Assembly: GCA_034696485.1 (NCBI GenBank)
Contig: JAQIWT010000996.1
Location: 1-13,203 of the forward strand
DNA from: Isohypsibius dastychi
Lineage: Eukaryota; Tardigrada; Eutardigrada; Parachela; Isohypsibiidae
Length of the DNA: 13,203 nt
Direction of reading: 5' to 3'
The translations under genes and the position numbers were made by a program. This document shows, piece after piece, positions 1 to 8,507 of the stretch (position 1 is its first letter; the number at the start of each line of letters is the position of its first letter). The notes beneath the pieces are model-generated. The model worked only from the letters and a program-made list of their open reading frames with translations, had not been told where the DNA came from and did not search any database.

Positions 1-120
1 GGAGAAATACGACATGTTGGCAGGAAGCCACAGGTCACCAGAGACTACAGAGAATACCACAGACTGGGGGAGAACAAGACTGGGCGGGGCAGAGAAAATG
101 GTACATCTAACAGAATTTAA
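1..120 (+). CDS. possible 3' end of an upstream coding sequence
   Basis: Frame 1 is open from the first base of the window to a TAA at 118-120, giving about 39 residues rich in Arg, Gly, Asn and Tyr (it begins GEIRHVGRKP and ends GTSNRI). The codon usage looks more protein-like than in the two other frames. There is no recognisable domain. It could be the last exon of a gene starting outside the window, or chance. I infer a partial CDS only weakly; a spliced read crossing position 1 would decide it. Confidence 0.22.
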   Translation, partial: GEIRHVGRKPQVTRDYREYHRLGENKTGRGRENGTSNRI

Positions 121-955
121 CTACTTCGTATTCTCCTAAAAGATACCAAATGTTTTCAGCTGCCGTCAGGGACAACCTAATTCAAAGGTCACACGAGCGA
201 TGTGGTGTGTGGATACTCGTAGGTGGAATATTGCGGTGTTTTCACCGGCTAGGATCATGAGCGGTCCTGCCGAAAGAGTTGCCGCTTTCTTTCGTCCGCT
301 TTTCTTTGGTCGCGTCAGTAAGCATTCGGCAGAAATTCAGTGAACGAAATTTGCGAAAAAGCAAACGATAAGTGCACATGTCGGCAACGTTCCAGTGCTC
401 GACGTGCAGTCTTTGCGTATGCAGTATCTGTTCTCCTCCCCACTGCTCACCTGAGGCGTTCTTTTCAAGCGCAGAATCAGGTTGAGTTCCGATCACAACA
501 CAGATAGAAAACTTCATTTCGATGGAATTTCAAGAAACTACCTACTTTTAATTCTGATCAATATTTTTCGCTAGATGCCATACCGTAGGTAAGCTTACGT
601 TCTACTGGGGGGGGGGGGGGGGTAGTGATTTAATTACTTAAATTTGCTTTTCTGTCGTATAGAACCGAATTCACACACCGAAGATTAAACAATTGCCATT
701 TAGTGTCGAAACGTACAGGAGGTACTTGTCAGGAATAGTGAACCTCACGTGAACAATCGGATATCAGGTTATGAGTCATCAGAAGGCCCTTGGATGTCGA
801 GCAAACCGATTTCAATTGTCAGAATTTGCTGTGAGCATCAATGCAGTCCTTATCAGGTGAATGAACCGATAACGAACCAGAGCATTCTCAAAACCATATC
901 GTCGCAGTACATGGTAAGGTGTTTCCGAGCAGAGTTAAATATTTGTACTCCGAGA
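121..955. other. intergenic / 5' flank of the Ig-like gene
   Basis: No convincing gene is visible here. The stretch holds a 16-nt poly-G run (607-622) and a minus-strand ORF (242-517) that starts with a hydrophobic-looking MKFSICVVIG but has no domain. The frame of the downstream gene is open back to an ATG at 749, but the residues before 956 look like translated leader. I take this as promoter plus 5' UTR of the following gene; no clear TATA box was found. Confidence 0.4.
607..622 (+). repeat. poly-G run, 16 nt
   Basis: Uninterrupted G homopolymer in the 5' flank of the Ig-like gene. Confidence 0.95.
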
Positions 956-1037
956 ATGGCGACATCCATTTCCCGGATTCTCATTACTGCACTCCTCACA
1001 CTTACCTCCATATTCGCAGTCACCGCATTGGCCGATG
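956..1037 (+). other. exon 1: signal peptide
   Basis: The exon encodes 27 residues starting MATSISRI, followed by a hydrophobic stretch rich in Leu, Ile, Thr and Ala, and ending ALAD. ALA fits the -3/-1 rule for signal peptidase. The donor is GATG|GTGAGA and the 56-bp intron ends TTTTCAG at 1093. The ATG at 956 is chosen because the hydrophobic core follows it directly; the in-frame ATG at 749 would bury the signal about 70 residues inside. Confidence 0.75.
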
Positions 1038-4000
1038 GTGAGAAAGAATTAAACTCTGAATGTCGTGGTTCTTCAAACAACTTTTCTTTTCAGGAACTTC
1101 ATTCACAGCCAATCAAGCAGTCCAGACATGCAAAACCAACGTTGTTGATGACTCCGGACAATTCCCTATATTCATACCTGATAATTCGACATTTAATCCA
1201 ACGAAATACAGTCTTCTTTGTGCGTGCAATGAAGATCTAGGAGGCGACGCTATTCCACACAAGCCATTGCCCATTTGGAAATACATCAACGAAGTCAGCG
1301 ACAAAACTGAAGATGTATCGGATGAGGTTGTCTGGATGATGGCTCCAAGGTGGTCCAGGTGAAGAGAGCACATCTAATTCCGTTGTTCCCACAATATGAT
1401 CTTCTTGTTGCTCATTGAAACAAAGGGGGGGGGGGGGGGGGGAAGGAAGGGACTAATTCAAAACGCGTAATTTTTGATCTGTAGGGGAAACTGGAGGGCA
1501 TCGAAGCTGCACAGGACAGGACGCTATATCTGTGTCCCTCCTGCTTATGCCACAGGCTCAACCACCTCCGTCAATGTCACAGTTCCAACGCCCAGCCAGC
1601 CGCCCAGCCTACCGCCCAGCACGCCTCGTCCAGCAACAGTTCTCCCATCAGACTGCAATCTGATGCTTATCGATGGTTATGGGACGGGGGAAATTCTGGC
1701 CAACAGGAGTATTCCTCTGTCTGAATCAAGTGATATGTTATGCGCTTGCCGTGAGAATGTCGGAAAGAATTCCACCCCGGCTTCCACGTTGCCGTTCTGG
1801 ACTGCTCATGATGTGAACACAAACATTTCACTGAGCGTTCGAAAGTGGACAGCCAATTTGACGGCTCCGGTAAATTACAGGTACGTAGCAAAAAAGTTTG
1901 AAAATCTTATGTTGCATCCAGGATTTTGATTGCGTGCGAACTTCTGCGGATTTTTTGAAAAACAAAATGAAACTCTGGGCACTGTCTTAAACCCTGACCA
2001 GGCAAGTTTTGTCGTTTTTCAGTAACCACGCCCAGAAATCGACCCTGTTCGTTCATGAGGACAGTGTTTGGGTTTCAGTCCGTGGCTGGCAAGTTTTTCT
2101 GAGAATTTACGATAATTAAAAAATAACCAAATGTTGAAACAGACATCTGGTACACAAAGACGGAATTTGTCGGGCCAAAGCCAAACAGAAAACGTATTTG
2201 ATTGGAATACGTGGTTGGTTTGTTTGCGTAGTTGGTCAACAGTACAAACTTTGCGTGGTCATATGAGGTGCAAAGTTTGAGGGCAGTATCTTTTTTTGTT
2301 ACTGTTTTCACCAGCTCGCGTATATTTCAGCTAATAGTTCAATGTTGTGTAATTTAGCGGATCTTGGGCTGCGGTTTCATTCAACACATCAGGGATTTTC
2401 CGCTGTTTACATCCACAAAATGGACGGCAAGTGAGCGTTCTCATCACAGATACGCCACGCCCTACGCAGCCAACCTCCCAACTATCCACTCAGCCCACGG
2501 CATCAGCTCAATCACCCACCACTCCAGTGCACCTTGGTGACGTTTGCACTCCGCAAATTTGGTACCGAGAGCAAACTCCGCTGAAAGTTTGGGACAACCA
2601 AGTTGTCCGAATCAACTGTAGCTGCAAAGAAAGCGGATATGGCCGAGCACCTCCAGTTTGGGTTTCTATGGATATGACACCGTTTTCTTTCACCATTTAT
2701 GGAGAAGTAGCAGAGGTGACAACCGTGGTCAATCGGTTTCGAACTCGGCCGAGCTTGACATGCCGAGGACGCTCCACTCCTGACACCACCGTAAGACGAA
2801 TCCGAACGATATCAAACATTTTTACACTGTCAAGCAGAGAATTCAAGAAGTGGAGAGTGTGGACCCAAATAATGTTTTAGTGGTTACCCCAGTTACCCAG
2901 CTACTTCTGTACTTTCCGACATGAATGCAGCTTACAAAACAGTTCGTAGACAGTAGACAGTCACTAAGAAAATTTGTGAAATTGGGGGGGGGGGGGGGGG
3001 GTTCGCACTGGAGAGGGGGGTATGCTTATTTTCAGGGCGAGCATTTGAAGAATCTTCGTAGTGACGCGGGCGAAATCTGTGAAATCAACCAGAAGAATAA
3101 ACTGATCTTGCTGATAGTGACCTTTTGTTTCAATCACCTTTGGGGACAGTCAGATTGGCTGACGTATCGGCAATGCTATTTCCTAGCTCTATGAACAATG
3201 GTAGCCCCGAGAAAAGTTCGTGTGTCACCTGTAAAGCGTAACTCTAAATCAAACCAAACGATCCCCTCTGGACATTATTATTCGCAGATTGTGCTGGATG
3301 TCCAAGCTACAGCTCGTCAGCTGACGTTAACTCCGGAATCACCCGTATTCATCACCAGATTCCTCCAAACCATTTCCTGCAAAACCGTGGCGGCGAACCC
3401 ACCCCAAACGCTGAAAATGTCGATCCGCTATAAGAACAACACAAATGAAATAATCGATCCAGGATACATCACCACCATCAGTCAAATCGGACTGGATCAA
3501 TATCACCCCGAAGCTCTGACAACCATTTCCACTTACAAATTCGTCCCCACCTTGGATCAAAACCAAGCATACTTCTTCTGCACAATGGAAGATGACTCCC
3601 TGCAAACCTCGCTGGAACTCATTGTCCGAGAGGGCAACCCCCCTGTAGTCACCAAATTTTACACAGTGCCTGAGAAACCAGTCGAAGGAGATGTATTCTC
3701 ATTTCACTGCGAGATCCAATCTGACGGACCTCTCGCGTATATTCAAGCTGAGAGGCTTCGGGATCTGACTACCTACCCAGTCATCTCCAATCAGCAGATT
3801 CATTCCAGTATACCGATTGAGCCAAGTAGTTCAGTATTCAATGCCTCAAAAGCAATGGACGGTATCTATCGGTGTGTCACATGGAGCTCGTTTGGATATG
3901 CTCCAAATGTCTACCACGAAGTGCGGATCCTCCCGAAAACCGGATTCTATCTAATGGGTCGGTTCATCAACGAGCTCAATATGTCTGCCTCGAGTGATCT

Positions 4001-5116
4001 TCAGTTACAACATGTTATGGATGAGGACGTCATAGCATCATCCGAATGGTTGGTCATCATTACCGTTGTACTCTTGCGAAACAGCGGTGCAATTATTTTG
4101 TAATAAAAAAATTCGAAATCTAGCGTGAAAAGTGTCTTGCAATTGCAGTACGGAAACGGTTCGGACCAATGACAGTACGTTGATCAAACGTTTCAACGCT
4201 GCGGAAATACTGACCCTAACTCAATTGATCAGCAACACGGATTTATCATGTTATACCAAAAACGACCAAAACACATGAGGTGCCATCAGTATCAAGATTC
4301 AAAGTACTCTTTTCCTCACTTTTTGTATTTTAAAATCAGTTCGATTTGTTGTGTATTTTCTGCAGCTGACACCATGAAATGCTCTCTTCAAGAACGTGAT
4401 GCAACAAATGTCCTGATAAGCTGTGATCCGTTACGGTCTCTCAATATTCCATCATGGTTCAAGATCAGGTACCTTGGACGGCTATGCAGAAACGTTGAAA
4501 AGGAGTTATTCTGTGAACAACCAATCAGAGTCGAAAACTTCCAAGCTCTGTCCCGTGTTCCGGTTGCTAATTACTCAGCCGCAATCTACGAACTGTGCAA
4601 GTCTGAAAGTGTACAATGTCAGCTGCAACACTTTCTCGAGATCGAAGATGGAAGCAATTTCTACTGGACAACTGCCGTCAAAATCCGCTCTAGACACCAT
4701 CAACGTAAGCACCGTTTCAGTTTTTTTGACCTGACTGCTAAAAAGCGGGTTTTTGAACATTTGTTCGAAGAATGATAGGCTGAATAGAATAATAGGTTGA
4801 TGTTTTTTGACAGAATTAAGCGTTGGGATCATCGCTGCAATTTCGGTGCTAAGCATTGTCACACTGCTTGCACTGATCGGTTTTGGCTGTGCATTTGGCA
4901 AACACAGGAACGAGTCGAAGAAGAGCACGGTGAGCAGCATTATTTCATGGAACCTTGACTGGAAAGAGGATGATTACCGAGATTACCTTGCAGGCAATCG
5001 TGAACCGACTGGTTTCTCAGCATCGCCTGCCCAATTTTCGGACAAGCCAAAAGCACGGATCACCAGATAAAGAACCGATTGTTGGACAGATGGAGGTAGT
5101 CGATTTGGAGCAATGA
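956..5116 (+). CDS. multi-exon type I membrane protein with Ig-like repeats
   Basis: Proposed exons: 956-1037, 1094-1358, 1485-1880, 2358-2790, 3237-4099, 4149-4279, 4366-4704, 4814-4929 and 4994-5116. They total 2748 nt (915 codons plus stop), and every junction is phase-consistent. The product begins with a signal peptide (cleavage probably after ALA at residue 26), carries several Ig-like domains with paired Cys and the typical G-x-Y-x-C turn, Pro/Ser/Thr-rich linkers, many N-x-S/T sites, and a hydrophobic helix near 4826-4900 followed by basic KHRNESKK. It should sit in the plasma membrane as a receptor or adhesion-type protein; the ligand is unknown. Problems: exon 6 contains an in-frame TGA at 4276-4278, and the exon 4/5 junction has a weak acceptor (3205 is an alternative start). 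I recognise the fold, not the family. Confidence 0.72.
1094..2790 (+). other. exons 2-4: three tandem Ig-like modules
   Basis: Three modules share one pattern: an early Cys, then a Cys-x-Cys motif (LLCACNED, MLCACREN, INCSCKES), a Pro-x-Trp core (PIW, PFW, PVW), and in the first two a distal Gly-x-Trp and Thr/Ser-Gly-x-[YF]-x-Cys turn (TGRYIC, SGIFRC). In modules 1 and 2 an intron interrupts the module at the same place, in phase 2, just before GNW or GSW. Between modules lie linkers rich in Pro, Ser and Thr (about 1586-1640 and 2447-2530), probably O-glycosylated stalks. The 126-bp intron 1359-1484 holds an 18-nt poly-G run. The layout points to internal exon duplication. Confidence 0.7.
1425..1442 (+). 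repeat. poly-G run, 18 nt, in intron 2 of the Ig-like gene
   Basis: Uninterrupted G homopolymer lying 43 nt before the acceptor at 1484. It is G on the coding strand, so the pre-mRNA could form a G-quadruplex. Confidence 0.95.
2984..3001 (+). repeat. poly-G run, 18 nt, in intron 4 of the Ig-like gene
   Basis: Uninterrupted G homopolymer between the donor at 2791 and the next exon, again G on the coding strand. Confidence 0.95.
3237..4099 (+). other. exon 5: second half of module 3 and further Ig-like domains
   Basis: The exon opens with the C-terminal half of module 3 (PSGHYYS, where the expected Cys is replaced). Two fuller Ig-like domains follow: one from about SCKTVAAN to AYFFCTM, and one from about FHCEIQ to DGIYRCV. 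A third starts near KTGFYL and has the central Trp (SSEWLVI). The frame runs to a TAA at 4101, but a donor TTTT|GTAATA at 4100 matches the phase of the next exon. The 5' edge is uncertain: an in-frame TGA at 3192-3194 means the exon starts after it, and candidate acceptors are 3204 (phase 1) and 3236 (phase 0, fitting the strong donor at 2791). Confidence 0.6.
4149..4279 (+). other. exon 6 with in-frame TGA before the donor
   Basis: The acceptor TTGCAG ends at 4148 and the donor GAG|GTGCC lies at 4280; the phases fit exons 5 and 7. The frame reads an Ig-like F-strand (LTLTQLISNTDLSCYT). The two other frames are closed. However, TGA at 4276-4278 lies in frame directly before the donor. It may be a real stop producing a secreted form, a nonsense allele, or a sequence error; skipping exon 6 from a phase-1 donor at 4087 would also keep the frame. 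Confidence 0.45.
4366..4704 (+). other. exon 7: membrane-proximal Ig-like module
   Basis: The acceptor TTTTCTGCAG ends at 4365 and the donor CAAC|GTAAGC begins at 4705. The translation opens MKCSLQERD, then LISCDP and PSW, recalling the Cys...Cys...Pro-x-Trp layout of modules 1-3, and ends with a second Cys cluster (AIYELCKSES, VQC). An internal CAG|GTACCT at 4469 looks like a donor but reads through in frame with the expected module length, so I treat it as coding. Confidence 0.6.
4814..5116 (+). other. exons 8-9: transmembrane helix and cytoplasmic tail
   Basis: After a TTTTTTGACAG acceptor the frame encodes VGIIAAISVLSIVTLL and ALIGFGCAF, a single membrane helix, then a basic stop-transfer KHRNESKK. 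I place a 64-bp intron at 4930-4993 (donor ACG|GTGAGC, acceptor ACCTTGCAG). The spliced tail continues AIVNRLVSQH and ends MEVVDLEQ, stop 5114-5116. If that intron is retained the frame continues instead through WKEDDYRDYL to a TAA at 5068-5070, giving a different tail with two tyrosines. Both read like coding sequence; the splice signals favour the first. Confidence 0.6.
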
Positions 5117-5374
5117 AGTCGCTTAGCATGATTGAGAGCTATATGATACAAGTGCTCGGAAAAATTCTCACCCCAAACTTATGATTGCACGCGAATATAT
5201 TTCTCGCCAACTTGATCAAGATTGTCGTTTGTTTCGGCAGTGCAAAGCTGTCATTCCTACTTTTTCTTGGCTTAGGCATTTGAAAAAGAGTACGGCAAAT
5301 GTAACGATAGATATATTGACTGCGGTTTTCGTCCTTATGTTCTTCGTTTTATTCTGACTCAACCCTCAGAACAG

Positions 5375-5775
5375 CATTTGACTTCCATGTTCCCTGAAAC
5401 TCTGAAACGCAAGCAACCGGACCCATCTAATCTGATCAACGCAGAGTACTTCTGAGAACCCACTGTCGGGGACTCTGGTGCGATCTAAAGGGTGTCGAAC
5501 TTCCTGTTTACGAGAAAAATGACAGTATGCCGCTCGAGTATGCCCATTCCGATATAAGGTGATCTGTTACATTTGCCGATGATAGCGTATCAAACCGGAT
5601 ATAGTCATTGACCATTTGTTTCCAGAAACCGCACATCCGGTTCGTTGAAGAAATATCTTAATTCCGTATCGCTTCTGATCTCTGCGCTCCCAAAACGGTA
5701 CTTTTTTACTTCGTTTTGTGCTGTTTGAAATATTCTGTTAGGGATGCATTGCTTGAAGCAGCGTTGGAAACTTAA
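5375..5775 (+). CDS. possible alternative 3' exons / tails of the Ig-like gene
   Basis: Several short coding-like segments follow the stop at 5116. One starts after ACCCTCAGAACAG (5374) and encodes HLTSMFPETL and further to NAEYF, stop 5453-5455; its phase fits a donor at 5096. Others are 5491-5558 (GVELPVYEKNDSM and LEYAHSDI), 5626-5697 and 5742-5775 (ending DALLEAALET, stop 5773-5775). They are separated by introns of 67 bp (5559-5625, TTTCCAG) and 44 bp (5698-5741, CTGTTAG) and are mutually phase-compatible. The acceptor before 5491 is weak. They may be alternative cytoplasmic tails with tyrosines, or exons of a separate small gene. Confidence 0.35.
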
Positions 5776-5844
5776 AGAACTCAAGACTCCTGGTTTGTCG
5801 GACTCCGCAGGGGTTATCCAGCTGCTTCATAATATGTTGTACTT

Positions 5845-5850
5845 ATTAAA
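5845..5850 (+). terminator. ATTAAA polyadenylation signal candidate
   Basis: An ATTAAA lies 70 nt after the stop of the last candidate tail exon (5775). It would end the Ig-like gene near 5865-5880. Supported by motif and position only. Confidence 0.35.
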
Positions 5851-5859
5851 AATCCACAT

Positions 5860-6600
5860 TTGATGCGTTCTTTGACAAATTCGAATGCCGTTATAACTCG
5901 TCCTGTAGCGACGGAAGCCTTGATGTATCGAAAGAATTCAACTGCTCATTTGTTGGAAACGGATTCTGATGAAATGAAAGCTAGGGGGATTAGCGCAAAA
6001 ACCCGGCCGGTTTCTGGTCATTTTTTTGTGCGTTTTTCTCGATTTTAATGCATTATTTATGGTTTTATTTTATCTTGTTTCATTTTATTGTCTTTTATTG
6101 TTTCCATCTATATTTCATCCTGAATTTCGCTTTATTCGCTAATTCATCTTTATCATCTTTATTCGCTTTATTATTCGCTTTATCATTCTATGTTTACAGT
6201 ACGTATTCTGTATTGTTTAATTCCTTTTATTTATTATTTTCTTTTATTTTGTTTTATTCCATATTTATTCTATATTTTTGAGCAGTTCAGTCCTTATTTG
6301 ATTCAATGCTATTGATTCGATTTATTTTAACTGAAGGAATTAACAAACCAAATTGATTTTAATCAAGCGTTCCATTTTAATTATTATCGTGATTTATTGA
6401 TTTATTTATTATTCTGATAGAGGATTTGGTTATGATTTGTCTAAAGCAGAACTATTCTCACCTTATAATTATACTTCCTCTGCAAGAACATTAATACAAA
6501 TGTTCGTGATTGTTTTTGCAGTTTGGTACACGTAGTGATGCTGAAATAAACCAGCTATCATGGCGGAAAACTTGTTTTTATTTTAATATTTTTACTCATT
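5860..6600. other. gene-poor spacer with T-rich tract
   Basis: No supported gene. Two overlapping + frames at 5860-6048 are open for about 40-60 codons but have no domain or splice context. An AATAAA at 6545-6550 follows an acceptor-like TTTTTGCAG (6521), so a last exon of an upstream transcript could end here. Confidence 0.35.
6045..6420 (+). repeat. T-rich low-complexity tract (TTTAT/TTATT-like)
   Basis: The top strand is dominated by irregular TTTAT, TTATT and TTTCAT units, with almost no C or G runs. The translated ORF at 6048-6281 (only Phe, Leu, Tyr, Ile, Ser) is a by-product of this composition and not a gene. Confidence 0.7.
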
Positions 6601-6649
6601 TTTCTTACAATCACTCCCGGCACGACTTGTTTTTGGGTTCAAAAAAAGC

Positions 6650-6932
6650 CGGAAAACGTGGCGAAATATTTAATTTTGCGGCGTAAACGATCAAAACCCT
6701 GTAGAGGCGGCTTCGTCTCTGATATCCCGTCTCTGATTTGTGAATCTTCGCGTTCTCAATTCCTATTCGTCGAGGCGGTCCCCTGCCTTTTGCATGCTCT
6801 TTCTCGACGCATGCTTGGATTTCAACACACCGCTCCATTTTCATTCCAATCGGCTTTTCGAAAGCTCTCCGCATTAAACTCAGCTCCTTTTTCCTCTCAT
6901 ATTTATACGTCGGTCTTCTTTCGTCTTCCTCG
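6650..6932 (+). promoter_or_regulatory. probable promoter and first exon of the snoRNA host gene
   Basis: Base composition becomes more balanced here, after the T-rich spacer and before the first strong donor (CTCG|GTAAGT at 6933). A TATTTATA lies at 6900-6907, and an almost pure pyrimidine tract runs from 6914 to 6930 (CTTCTTTCGTCTTCCTC), with another at 6883-6898. snoRNA host genes typically start with a 5' terminal oligopyrimidine (TOP) sequence, so transcription may start in one of these tracts. The exact start is not visible from sequence. Confidence 0.45.
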
Positions 6933-6993
6933 GTAAGTTCTATGTTTAATTCAGATGTTCTGATTTCTGAATAAGTACCAAAAAAGTGGGAGT

Positions 6994-7074
6994 GAACGGA
7001 GTTGATGAATAGTGCAGATCTGGACTCTGAAAAATCATGAGGACGAACTTTTTAAAAGTTTTACTGATCCTGTT
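6994..7074 (+). ncRNA. C/D snoRNA in intron 1
   Basis: C box TTGATGA 7002-7008, D' CTGA 7027-7030, C'-like ATGAGGA 7037-7043, D CTGA 7064-7067. The flanks AACGGA and TCCTGTT can pair with one bulge as terminal stem. The D box is 168 nt from the acceptor, farther than in the other introns, so a second element or another acceptor is possible. I found no rRNA match for its guides. Confidence 0.65.
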
Positions 7075-7311
7075 TCTCCCTTGTTTCCTGTTGAATTTTG
7101 CTCCAGCATTTTTTGACACTCCTTTGATCGTCGTGTGACTGAAAGAGATCAAATTGTGGAGCTGGCTGGAAATCGCTCGTCTTTCAACAAAACTATTTAT
7201 TCTCAAGTTCTGACTTCATTTTCTTTGATTCTCAGGTTGCTTTTGAAGACTGGACGGATTTATGATGAAATGCCATATCGGTGAGTCGAAAAAGTGTGGT
7301 TTTGCAGGGTT

Positions 7312-7379
7312 TGGACTGATGATGAAATTCATTTTATCGGATTTTCTGTGGCGACTAACTTGCCCTCTCTGAAGAGTCT
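7312..7379 (+). ncRNA. C/D snoRNA in intron 2, 18S guide candidate
   Basis: C box ATGATGA 7319-7325, D box CTGA 7369-7372, terminal stem GGACT/AGTCT. The sequence just before D, ACTTGCCCTC (7358-7367), is complementary to GAGGGCAAGT of the conserved 18S 530-loop region. By the D+5 rule the target is the middle G of GGG, which I recall as the site of human Gm601 (SNORD103). D to acceptor is 72 nt. Confidence 0.85.
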
Positions 7380-7549
7380 TCCTCATTCATCCTTCCCTCG
7401 TCAAGCTTCTTCTGGTTGAATTTAACATTCCTCGATGGTTTCAGGATTGATTCTGGCGAAATGCGTGGACACTGCAATGGAAGGACCCCGGGAACCCTGT
7501 TTACATTCCGTGAGTTCTTCGGTATATTTCACCGCTTTTTCACGTGTTG

Positions 7550-7614
7550 CCTTCATGATGTTCACATCTTTCGGGTCTTAAATCTATTGCAGACATCATA
7601 TCCTACTGAAAATG
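7550..7614 (+). ncRNA. C/D snoRNA in intron 3, 28S complementarity
   Basis: C box ATGATGT 7555-7561, D box CTGA 7606-7609, D to acceptor 75 nt. Positions 7565-7581 (CATCTTTCGGGTCTTAA) pair over 17 nt, with one G-U, to the conserved 28S segment TTAGGACCCGAAAGATG as I remember it. A clear D' box is not seen directly after the match. Confidence 0.75.
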
Positions 7615-8032
7615 AGCTTTCAAGATTTAGTGCTGCCACTTGGTTTGATTTCAAAATGTTCGGATGAATTTATTTTGGTTTCAGGAATTCGCGTTATTTT
7701 CGAAGTCTTGGAGCTGATCGGTGGGGTGGTCCTGAAGCTAGAAGGTAAGATTTCATGTTGGTTTTCTCAATGAGCTTCCTAAAAAAGCACCGCTGGTTCA
7801 TTTTGGGCCAGGCGGGTCGTCAACGGAAGTAGATGATAATTCCCAGTCAAATTATGCGGGTGTGGTAAAGTGGTATTATACCATCTTATCTCAATGCAGT
7901 TTGATACATACAAGTAATTTTTGTAAATTTTTTACCGATATTTTGCGTTTTTATTATGGATAGAAGATATATTCTGCTTGGTTTCATGTGACTATTTCGC
8001 GAATTTTCTATTCTAATGTTGATCAGTTGGAA

Positions 8033-8113
8033 ATTTATGATGTTGTGGAATTTTCTTACCGGTTTACGTATTGCAGAAACTTTGTTTCTTCTTGGTGTTT
8101 TTTTCTGAAAGTC
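8033..8113 (+). ncRNA. weak C/D snoRNA candidate in intron 4
   Basis: C box ATGATGT 8037-8043 and D box CTGA 8105-8108, with a short ATTT/AAGT stem. D lies 90 nt before the acceptor at 8198 and is preceded by a T run, a poor guide. Intron 4 is the longest (454 nt) and offers a second candidate at 7833-7904 (C ATGATAA, D TTGA). Either, both or neither may be real. Confidence 0.4.
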
Positions 8114-8283
8114 AAGCGAATTTTTGCTCTTTTATACTCTCTCAAGAAGTTAAAATGTTTTGGTCTTACAACTAATTTTGGATTTTTTTTGTTTGCAGAT
8201 TTCATTCGCTGGAATTATAAGCTCAATTGGAGTGGTCTGTGCCAAGGTGAGATATTGTAGCTTCCACCGGAAATGATTTTGAT

Positions 8284-8363
8284 TGAATATGATGTAAACG
8301 GTATTTCAAAGCAATCCATGCTGAGTTTTTGATACACTTATTTGGTCCGTGTTTCTGATGAAT
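8284..8363 (+). ncRNA. SNORD18: U18-type C/D snoRNA in intron 5
   Basis: C box ATGATGT 8289-8295, D' CTGA 8321-8324, C'-like TTGATAC 8329-8335, D CTGA 8355-8358. The guide TTGGTCCGTGTTT (8342-8354) before D is the hallmark of U18 and is complementary to AAACACGGACCAA in 28S rRNA. The D+5 nucleotide pairs with the A known as Am649 in yeast. In human U18, as I recall it, this guide lies before the internal D'; here it lies before the terminal D. D to acceptor is 71 nt. Confidence 0.92.
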
Positions 8364-8507
8364 TTACGAGATGGAAGAATTAGTTCTAGCTTTTTTTCAC
8401 CACTCACATCTTTTTGTGTTCTCTTGCAGATGATATCCGGAAACGTTAGGATTTGCATATAAATGTGAGTACTTCCGGTTGTTTCTCGAAATAATTGGAA
8501 CATTTTG

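Noticed and set aside
242-517. Minus-strand ORF starting MKFSICVVIG with an internal donor-like CTCAG|GTGAGC
   Set aside because: It resembles a first exon with a signal peptide, but the hydrophobic stretch is short, no second exon or domain is apparent and the remaining frame is featureless.
749-955. In-frame N-terminal extension of the Ig-like protein
   Set aside because: It would place the signal peptide about 70 residues inside the protein; the ATG at 956 directly precedes the hydrophobic core.
2925-3194. ORF through the poly-G run, closed by TGA just before exon 5
   Set aside because: It translates the poly-G as a Gly run and has no module features; it is intron sequence.
4469-4480. 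Donor-like CAG|GTACCT inside exon 7
   Set aside because: Reading through keeps the frame and gives the expected module length; no matching acceptor in the right phase was seen nearby.
6048-6281. 77-residue ORF rich in Phe, Leu and Tyr
   Set aside because: Product of T-rich low-complexity DNA, not a membrane protein gene.
6658-6936. Overlapping + and - ORFs at the host-gene promoter
   Set aside because: Neither has domain or splice support, and the + frame runs into the first host-gene donor.
7833-7910. H/ACA snoRNA in intron 4
   Set aside because: A small TGGTATTATACCA hairpin and an ACA are present, but no second hairpin with a hinge box could be drawn.
7988-8260. 90-residue ORF across intron 4 and exon 5
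   Set aside because: It crosses good splice sites and is dominated by Phe/Leu from T-rich intron sequence.
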